A DNA stretch of 64,000 bases, from positions 646,001 through 710,000 of the forward strand of contig CM067536.1 of assembly GCA_034509925.1 (NCBI GenBank), given 5' to 3'. The stretch is from Hirudinaria manillensis (taxonomy: Eukaryota; Annelida; Clitellata; Hirudinida; Hirudinidae). The notes beneath the pieces were generated by a model that was not told where the DNA came from, did no database searches, and saw nothing but the letters and a program-made list of their open reading frames with translations. The position numbers and the translations under genes are program-made. This document shows positions 63,836 to 64,000 of this stretch, piece after piece; within the stretch, counting starts at the first letter, position 1, and each line of letters opens with the position of its first letter.

Positions 63836-64000
63836 GTTTGTAGATTAGAGATTTATTGAGCACCCATATAAGGGTGAACCAATAGCACAAATACTCAACA
63901 TTTAGGCCTGGTTAATTATAAACACCTAGTTAATGACATGAACTACTTTTTGTGAAAGGACTGGAGATTGAAATCCTAGCATGGTAAAACTAAAGTTAAT

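Overview
This is nuclear DNA from an animal. Genes are split by short introns (about 55 bp to 3 kb) with GT-AG borders, exons are richer in G+C than the AT-rich introns and spacers, and the recognisable genes are metazoan: a TENT4-type poly(A) polymerase, CYB5D1, a C2H2 zinc-finger protein, metaxin, chondroitin synthase, CLASP, spermidine synthase, an Ig-superfamily receptor, a Ly6/quiver-like surface protein, a twin beta-trefoil protein and probably the first exon of a Flower-family gene. The very frequent ATG/ATC, AAT/ATT and ATGG/ATCC microsatellites would fit an invertebrate such as an annelid or another spiralian. That placement is a guess; no marker in the window fixes the phylum.

Layout: TENT4 (minus, 1-9079, 3' end outside the window); CYB5D1 (plus, 10306-11532); six-finger polyQ zinc-finger gene (minus, 12468-15809); metaxin (plus, 16344-18687); repeat-rich spacer of 5.4 kb; chondroitin synthase (minus, 24041-30584); CLASP (plus, 31809-40928); spacer of 4.7 kb; spermidine synthase (minus, 45583-48553); AT-rich spacer with a MITE-like element; Ig-domain receptor (minus, 52623-55086); Ly6/quiver-like gene (minus, 56985-58477); twin beta-trefoil gene (plus, 58831-62100); possible Flower first exon (plus, from 63694).

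I built every gene model by hand from reading frame, splice consensus, codon phase and remembered family motifs. For eight genes the codon phases close exactly across all introns, which is strong internal support. The 5' ends of TENT4 and the Ig receptor, and the exact start of the chondroitin synthase, remain open. The genes are mostly unrelated housekeeping genes, so no pathway is implied. The main architectural pattern is strand alternation with four head-to-head pairs. The least familiar part is 52.6-62.1 kb: two adjacent minus-strand cell-surface genes with no obvious ortholog, and next to them a cytosolic-looking proline-rich protein with two beta-trefoils.
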